Below are positions 57,334-64,000 of a DNA stretch of 64,000 bases, piece after piece (positions within the stretch are counted from its first letter, which is position 1; the number at the start of each line of letters is the position of its first letter). Origin of the DNA: Brachionus rotundiformis. Its lineage: Eukaryota; Rotifera; Eurotatoria; Ploima; Brachionidae. Made by a program: the position numbers and the translations under genes. The notes under the pieces were generated by a model that worked only from the letters and a program-made list of their open reading frames with translations, searched no databases and was not told where the DNA came from. The stretch covers positions 914,031 to 978,030 of the forward strand of contig JAESIW010000020.1 of the NCBI GenBank assembly GCA_016802295.1, given 5' to 3'.

Positions 57334-60300
57334 TTTTGAACTAAACTAACTCGCTGAGGTCAATTTTCTATCTCTCACTTAACAAAAATTAAATCTAAAT
57401 GATTTATCATTTGTAAATCTTTAGTTATTCGATTTATTTAGTTGCTAAATGCTAGATCTAATAAGTTAAATATTTTTCCTAATTTATAAGCTTGTTATAT
57501 TATATAGAGAAAGATTAATTTTTAAATTTTATTAAAAATTGGTGTTAGACACGGCTAATTAAGCCAAATTGGGTTAATTTAGAAGGATTATTAAAGCTAA
57601 ACGTTGTTTACCAAAACTAATTCAGAACATGCCCAAATATTTGTTTTCAAATCTTTGACTATTTTGTTAATAATATCTTAGTAGAACATCTTTCTATATA
57701 AAATAAAGTTATATTAATTAAATTAATTATTTTACCCATCGAATCTAAGTCAAAATGTATTATTATTAATAACTTGTAAATGAAGATTAAAATATTTAAA
57801 TGTCAAACCTAATAAATACAAAATTTAATAAAATTGTGATAAATTGGGACCAAAATGGCTAAATTTTGAAGAAAATAATTCTTAAAGAATACTTTTTAAT
57901 AATGGATTTAAAGATTAAGAATACAAAGAAAAACTTTTAATTAATATTCAATTAAAATAATTATATAACATAGTTTATTTGAAAAAAGTATAATTAAATA
58001 TTAAATCTTGTTGATCAAAGTTGTAGTTGTTTTTAATAAATTATCTGGTTATTAAATTAATGTGAGAAAATAGATTTTTTGGGCGTTAAAATATAACATA
58101 AATTTGATCATTAAAAACAAAAAGATTTTATTTCCTTATAATATTAGATGCTGTTTTATATTAATGATATTTTATCGTCGGTGTTTGAATCTGTATTAAT
58201 TTGTGTTGGGTGTGATGAACAAAATTGTCATTTGACAAAAACGAAAGCTTAATTTTTTAGTAACAGAAATACGGAAATTTTATCTTTTCGTAATTTTCAT
58301 TTGAAGGCTAAATTAAATTTTCAACTATTAACTTTCTTTTTGATATATAAAATATGACCATAGACAAATACCATTTTGCAACACATATACCAAAATCCTT
58401 CAAGATTTATGTGATTAAATTAATTTAAAAAACATATTTACTTTGGTATCTTCTTTTCTATTCATTTTATTAAATTCTTTTTGCACATAAGATAAATTGG
58501 AAAGAAACGAATAATTTTTGAATGTTTAAATTTTGTAAAGTGTCTGTCTTTTGGTAAGACCATTTTTCTAAGTCATATTTTTAGTTGTAAATCTATTTAT
58601 TACTCTTATTTAAAACAATTAATGAATAATCTTTAAATAAACTTGCTAATTATTAATAATAAAAAAAAATTTTAAATTTTTGACCAGTTTTTGCATCAAA
58701 TTATCTAAAAAGTGATTCAGAATTCCTTAACTTAAATGTCCAGATAATTTATATTCATAAATATCAGCTAATAGCAATAGTTCCAGAAGGATCTGTTATT
58801 GTTCCTCTTGTTTAGTATTTTTATTAATATTATTTCTTAAAGAAGCAAATAAGTCAAAACTGATATTTGAGGAATATTTGACTACTTTTTTCCTTTAAAT
58901 TGATAAACAAATATTATCAAGTTGATCCTACTTAAAATTTAAAAAAGAAGTCTAAAGTTAAGTTCATATAAGTAACATTTGATACAAAATTACCAATTGG
59001 TAAAGCAAGTAAAAAAAACAGTGTAATTCAAGGCTTAACTTAATCAAATATCTTTTAAATAGAATTTGGATCTATGGGGCAAAGACATTTGGATATCTTT
59101 GCAAATCTTAAATTTGTTAAATTTTTACCCATTATTTTCCTGGTCTTAATTCATTCTGACATTTATACAAAAAGGCTACAAATAATTCTTAAACTAAAAT
59201 ATAATATCCTCTAAATCAACCTTTGTGCAACTGTGTAACCTAATATAAATACTTATGTATAATTTCAAAAATCTGTCTTTATTTAAATTCTTAAAACTAA
59301 TGATGTAATCAATAAATTATATTTTTAATAAAAACTTCGCAAAATTTGTAGAATACAAATTATTAGACACATGAAAATAAACTATATGTAAATGAAAACT
59401 ATTTACTTATGACAATGATATGGTCAAATTTTCCGAAGTGAATTATATATTTTTTAAAAATTTATAAGAATATTTTCAAGAAATTTTCCGATGGTACAAA
59501 ACAGACAAGCAAAACGTCTGTTAAAAAAATGCAAGCAATTTGTAATGAAAATGGAAGTTATTTACTTATTATCAATGGTATAGATTTGTTTTCTAGTTCT
59601 AATTTAAAAAAAAGAACTAAAGTAAAAGTTTTGTGAAATTTGGTAAAGTAGAACAGAGCAAATTTTAAGGAAAATCTTAAAGCTTTTTTTTCCAAAAATT
59701 AAAAACTGGTCTTTTAAACGCAACATGGTTCAACATTAGGTATAACATAAAGTTGCATCAATTGTATTGCAAAACAAAAGTAAAATTTACTTTCTGCCAA
59801 ATTTCAGAGCTCTCCAAGAATGTTGTTAGAAATGCAATGCTGCATTTACAGGACCAGTTTTTACCTTTTGGAAAAAAAAGCTTTGAGATTTTTTAAAAAA
59901 GCGGTTCTGTTCTACTGAACCAATTTTTAAACTTAGGATTTGTTTTAGCATAATTTTATCTTTAATTTTATTTCAATGTTATCAGCTATATTTTTATTAA
60001 TAAAATTAATTAATTCAACTTTTTATATTTAGATTTTTTTTGAAACTATAACATAAATAAGAGTCTAAGGCTCTATATCATTAAAATTTAATGAATTATT
60101 TTCAAAATTTTCAAATTATAGTGATAAAATTGTTAATCCTGAAAAAGCTTTACTTTTTTAAATAAAGATAATACATGTTACTGGGATCTCTTTGGTAATG
60201 TTGTATCTAAAAATCAGCACGCAGATATGTGAATTCAATTCCCAAAGCTGTTTTATTTTAGCTATAACAAAGAAAATTGACTCTAGAAATCGAAATCTAT

Positions 60301-60937
60301 TTATACCATCAGGTTAAAGAACATGGAATAATTACAAATATAGAATATTATGAAAATATTATATTTAATTATTCTTTTTTTAAAAATAAAAATTTTACTT
60401 TTTGAGATTTTCTAGGAAAATAACTCAAATATTTCAATGGGGTTACTTTTTATTAATTATTTATGTAACAAGAATAATTTAATTAGAATAAAAGATAAAT
60501 AAATAGGCTTTACTTCTTATAAATCTTTTCATATTAAATTTAAAAAAGTCATGCCTATAGCATATTTAATCTTATTTAAACTTTTTTTTTTAAATTATAA
60601 GCATAATTACATTTTCTTTTACTATTCACATAAAATTTAGAATTTTTCGAATTAATTATGAAAAATTTTAACAATTTTATCTTCTTTTTTTCAATTACTT
60701 TAAAAGACTAATAATATTAATAATCTTGATCAGCCTTAATGAGAAGCATGAAAAGTGAAATTTTATTAAACATCATTAATTGGAACTTAAATTTCGTTTT
60801 TATAAATCTAAACTATAGTAATTTTTTTAAAATAATCTTCTTTTGGTCCCAAATAATCAAAAATACATGATTAAAAAGCAATTTGTTTTTTGCTTGATTA
60901 AGAAATAAATGATAAACAATTCAACTAAAAACTTTAT
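57334..60937. other. 3.6 kb spacer with a foldback element
   Basis: No gene is recognised on either strand. The only structure I can defend is the long inverted repeat at 59640-59925, listed separately, and diverged direct copies of a short segment near 59385-59425 and 59545-59585. The left end should contain the Dispatched-like promoter. Confidence 0.45.
59640..59925. repeat. Foldback/MITE-like long inverted repeat
   Basis: Arm 59645-59735 pairs with arm 59830-59918 (about 75% by eye). Shared blocks include GTAGAACAGA at the outer ends, AAAGCTTTTTTTTCCAAAA in the middle and TAAAAACTGGTC inside. A loop of about 100 bases separates the arms. No coding capacity is visible. A foldback transposon or a hairpin-RNA locus both fit, and no target duplication was recognised. 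Confidence 0.6.
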
Positions 60938-61924
60938 TCAAATTCCTTTAAAAAATTTACCCTTTTTATCATTTAGATAATAGGTATCGTCGACTATAAA
61001 ATTATACCAATAGAAAGGTAAAATAATGGTGCTAAAATGCCACAAGGCATGAGAATCTAAAAACCACCATATTGGCCTGAAATCAAACACCTCGAAGACA
61101 ATAAGAAGATCAAATAGGCCAACACTAAGTGCACATTTCCACACGTATTTATCTCTTTTTACTATTCTTTTGTATGCACACCAGCTTAGCCAGCAAATTG
61201 AATTCAAAATTCCAACAAAAATATTTGTTTTCATGTTATAGCCGTAATCAAATTTGACCGAACTGAGATAATTGCAATGGTATATAAAAAAAATCAAGCT
61301 TCCAAAGTTAACTAGATACATCAGCCATTTAAACTTGTCACGTAATTTTAAAAAACGAATAACAAATGAATTAAATTGGGCAAGTACCAGAAGAAATGCG
61401 CAAAAATAATCCATGCGTTCAGTGAAAGGAGTGTCTCTGGTGTGGAATAAAGTTGACCAGAACCATGTGTTTAAACTAATGTAACCAAAAGTTATCCATA
61501 GCGTGCGAAAAGGAGCATTGAGTGGCATTTTTTTTTTCATTTGTTTAATCATTATGTAATTAGCTAGAAAGTTCAATGCTGAACTTAAGGCCGATGCTGG
61601 TTCCTGTATTCCAAGTATTCTGACAAAAGGCCATTTTCCGTAAAACTGAGGTGCCTCTTCGTTATAGTATTCTTTGAAGTCTTTAATGGCCTTCCACATG
61701 CAAATGTATTTGCATTCGCTTTCACAATCCCAGCCAAGTAGCTTTAAATAAGATGGTTGAGTTTGCTCGAAAGGAGTAGGTTGGTTGTTTTCCGTAAATT
61801 GTCGGGAACAATTGCGGGTCAGGCATTTGTCAAGACAGTAATTAAAAAAACTAGACCGATCGCCTTTTGAAGCCAATACATTATTGGTAATGCCAATAAG
61901 CAAAAAAAATAGTTGCCGGTACAT
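60938..61924 (-). CDS. Pgap3: Post-GPI attachment to proteins factor 3
   Basis: Single exon, 328 residues from the ATG at 61924 (a longer frame starts only with non-ATG codons). A signal peptide (1-20) is followed by a Cys-rich luminal part (YCLDKCLTRNC, DCESECKYICM) and about seven membrane spans. Family marks are GKWPFVRILGIQEPASALSS, LFHTRDTPFTERMDYFCA and FLDSHALWHFST, which carry the His/Asp pattern of the CREST hydrolase fold. PGAP3/Per1 removes the sn-2 acyl chain of GPI anchors during fatty-acid remodelling in the Golgi. Length fits the human protein (320). All key residues appear intact. Confidence 0.93.
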   Translation of the reverse strand: MYRQLFFLLIGITNNVLASKGDRSSFFNYCLDKCLTRNCSRQFTENNQPTPFEQTQPSYLKLLGWDCESECKYICMWKAIKDFKEYYNEEAPQFYGKWPFVRILGIQEPASALSSALNFLANYIMIKQMKKKMPLNAPFRTLWITFGYISLNTWFWSTLFHTRDTPFTERMDYFCAFLLVLAQFNSFVIRFLKLRDKFKWLMYLVNFGSLIFFIYHCNYLSSVKFDYGYNMKTNIFVGILNSICWLSWCAYKRIVKRDKYVWKCALSVGLFDLLIVFEVFDFRPIWWFLDSHALWHFSTIILPFYWYNFIVDDTYYLNDKKGKFFKGI

Positions 61925-62719
61925 TACGGAACTTTCCAAGTCAAGTCTAAAACATTTTTTTTTTGTTTTTTTTTTCTATAAAAATAATTAACAGACTGAA
62001 TTTTTTATGTAGATTTTAAATTAGTTTTGTTGGCAACGATTTAAATTTGAATTTAAAATTTTAATTAAAGTTAATAAAATTTTGTCACTTGTGTTTTGAT
62101 ATAAACTTTTTTTAAGTACCATTAAAAAAGTAACTAAAAAATAAAAGACGATCTTTTATTATAAAAAATACTATTAAATAATACTTCATCCTACTCAAAT
62201 GGTCAAAAAGAAAGGATAATAATGGTTTAATAGTTTTAGTACAATAAATCTCTTTAAATTTTTTTAGCCTAACTATGTATGACATTAATATTATAGATAA
62301 TTGGTTTAAACAATTTTTATGTCAGAAAAAAGATGGTCTTAATTTATTTAGCTTGATTAATCTCTCATTCTTTCGAAAGAGAATTTCAAAGCATTTACTC
62401 TATATATAATTTTTGGCTCTCGTTAGGTAATTGAAAATTATATGATCTGGCTAAATTATTGACCTAAAAACACAATGAGAATCTTATGTTCTTATGTTTT
62501 TTTTTTGTTAAACTAAATTATTAATTGAACAAATGATGAACAAATCATCATGAAAATAAATACCATAAAACATTTTTAAATTTACTCTTTTTTTCGAAAA
62601 TATATCTTTAAATATTTGTTAAATATCATAAATTATTAAAAAAAATCTTAAAAATTGAAAGATAATCAATTCTTTTAATTAATTTAAAATGTATATAAAA
62701 TTTACCAAGCAAGCTTTTT
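61925..62719. other. Spacer upstream of Pgap3
   Basis: AT-rich sequence with no gene seen. It includes the Pgap3 promoter side and the 3' flank of the exon at 62720. Confidence 0.4.
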
Positions 62720-62924
62720 CTAAATATACTTCGAATAAACTTTTTTACCAATCAAAGGAGCAAAATTGCTAAAATTCTCGACCCATCCGGAGAACTTGCC
62801 CAGTTTAGAATAAAATTCAGATACTGGACAACCGAGACTTTTGAGACTCCCAATTGCACATATGTAAGATCTTGAATATTCAGCAGCTGTCTGGCCAAGC
62901 TTGAGTGGATCAATTTTTACTAAA
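62720..62924 (-). CDS. Putative last exon of an unidentified gene
   Basis: An exon-like open stretch follows the acceptor TCTTTTAG on the minus strand: KIDPLKLGQTAAEYSRSYIC, then GCPVSEFYSKLGKFSG, PLIGKKVYSKYI and a stop at 62720-62722. Composition is balanced and protein-like, unlike the AT-rich flanks, and two nucleotides carry over from an upstream exon. No membrane span or family signature is recognised. The upstream exons may lie at 63.3 kb or beyond the window. Confidence 0.45.
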
Positions 62925-63320
62925 AGATGGCTTTTTTAAATTTTTACGTTGAAATCACTAGATGTTTATTTTCTAAATTCACATATATAGACAAAATTTA
63001 AATAAAAAATTTTGAAAAGTACAAGAATAAAATTTTTATTTCAGGTTTTATTTTTTAAGCATTTTATTAGATAATGTGTGGCTAAACGAAGAGAGGAGGG
63101 TTTTCCTTCAATTCTCTTCGCTCCAAACAGGAACCCCAAATCGTTGTACCGTGCTTTTAAAAAAAGACCAAAAATACGAAAGGTCCGGGATATTGAAAAT
63201 TTAAAAATAAGCAAAAATAAAAAGATATATTCAAATAATTATTAAATAAAAAATTGATCTAACAAAATATCTTTTTTTTTTTAATTTCTAAATTTATTAT
63301 ATTCCAGATTTAAGGTCGTC
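62925..63320. other. Spacer/intron with a perfect hairpin
   Basis: AT-rich except for 63090-63160. There CGAAGAGA and TCTCTTCG (about 63090-63117) form a perfect 8-base inverted repeat around a loop with an AGG/CCT inner pair. No gene is called. Confidence 0.4.
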
Positions 63321-63466
63321 CGTAATTTTTTGGCCATATAGTCAATTTTGATGACTTTTATTTTGAAATTTACTTTACGACTTTGTACAATTTTGGCAAG
63401 AAGCATATTGACGCTCTCCAAAAAGTCTAGAGCCGCAAAACTGGTCACTTGTATCAAAAATTGAAG
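63320..63466 (-). CDS. Candidate internal exon, unidentified
   Basis: After the acceptor CTTCATAG on the minus strand, one frame stays open for about 50 codons: LQFLIQVTSFAALDFLESVN, AKIVQSRKVNFKIKVIKID, then MAKKLRTTLN. Composition is protein-like, but no family is recognised and the donor site is not clear. It could belong to the same gene as the exon at 62720-62924. Confidence 0.3.
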
Positions 63467-63544
63467 CTATGAAGATCGACCTGTAGTTGTGTGCCTACCA
63501 ACGCTACATGATTCTTTTCTTCTAATTCCACAAAGGAATTAATT

Positions 63545-63860
63545 AAACCTTGACTAATCAAGTTGGTTAGTTAGACAATACCATGCGCCATGTAACTAAT
63601 TGTTCTTTTCTGAATCTGCCCAGGGAATTAAAGATAACCTTAGAATATCAAGTCTCAACCAACAGCTTACAAAGGACCAACTTATTCACTAATAGAGAAG
63701 TCAGTGAATGGAATCATTTTTTTTCCAGAATTAATAGAAGTTTTATCAGCCAAGATAATTTCAAGGCAAGTTTTGAGAAGTCCTAATCGTCGACTACGCA
63801 GTGAAAGAATTAGCATTTAGTGTTTTTAGTTATTTGTCTTTATTTTGTTTAATAATAATT
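63545..63860 (+). mobile_element. LINE ORF2 C-terminal remnant
   Basis: The plus-strand frame 63583-63786 has the terminal LINE pattern: NLFTNREVSEWNHF (compare FFSNRVVNxWNxLP), then QDNFKASFEKS and a stop. A TTA-rich stretch with AATAATAATT follows near 63850. The 5' part is missing. Decayed. Confidence 0.5.
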
Positions 63861-64000
63861 ATAAATATCTATTTCAATTATGTAATAATATAGGGATACA
63901 ATTTTAATAGTAGCCAAAATTTTATTTACACAATCTAAAATCTTTTAAAATTTAATAAACAAAAAAATTTAAACACATTTTTTTTCTACAATAATCCGAC

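Noticed and set aside
58150..58260. LINE RT-like FYINDILSSVF segment
   Set aside because: Only one short motif resembles an RT segment and nothing around it supports an element.
1..64000. CRISPR arrays, rRNA genes, bacterial operons or phage genes
   Set aside because: No regular direct-repeat/spacer arrays, no rRNA-like conserved blocks and no prokaryotic gene layout were seen. Introns and animal domain architectures show a eukaryotic nuclear sequence.

Overview
The window is eukaryotic, very AT-rich nuclear DNA. Genes have many short GT-AG introns (mostly 45-100 bases) and AT-rich spacers, with a mixed load of DNA transposons and non-LTR retrotransposons. The gene set is animal: a nuclear pore glycoprotein, an ABCA transporter, Dispatched-like and PGAP3-like proteins, a Ly6 protein, and PAN/WSC/SEA membrane proteins. 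My best guess is a small invertebrate such as a monogonont rotifer (Brachionus-like). That is inferred from composition, intron size and domain mix, not proven.

Layout. 0-7 kb is a transposon graveyard: a gypsy-like scrap, two hAT remnants, a decayed DDE transposase, a LINE endonuclease fragment, a FLYWCH/MULE remnant fused to a truncated hAT, and a LINE 3' end. 8.5-9.4 kb (-) holds a five-exon gene for a small PPxY membrane protein. 9.8-10.35 kb is a piggyBac-type MITE with TTAA duplications. 11.06-16.75 kb (+) is a two-exon Nup210. 16.8-24.7 kb is mostly gene-free and holds two nearly identical 930-base copies of an unknown sequence.

24.77-36.39 kb (+) reads best as one 15-exon gene for a 1975-residue type I membrane mosaic: signal peptide, four PAN modules, mucin-like linkers, SEA-like modules, WSC, a KIAA1549-like juxtamembrane region, TM and a long tail. 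Every exon phase closes. One 3.5 kb intron holds two antisense four-TM genes that look like distant paralogues, and another holds a decayed RTE-type element.

37.7-38.2 kb (+) is a Ly6/uPAR-type GPI protein. 39.7-45.6 kb (+) is an 18-exon full ABCA transporter. It converges on an unrecognised three-exon gene (45.6-46.4 kb, -) whose first coding exon is only 4 bases. 47.8-50.2 kb (+) is a single-exon orphan 7TM receptor with a large ectodomain. 51.5-57.3 kb (-) is a Dispatched-like RND protein; its 2.35 kb intron contains an RTE retrotransposon inserted in an older LINE with a clean 10-base target duplication. 60.9-61.9 kb (-) is PGAP3. The right end holds two weak exon candidates and a LINE remnant.

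Functionally the window is rich in secretory-pathway and cell-surface genes (GPI remodelling, a GPI protein, lipid-anchored ligand release, lipid transport, orphan receptors). Nothing in the sequence shows that they are co-regulated. All exon models were built by eye from splice motifs and reading phase, and no search was run.
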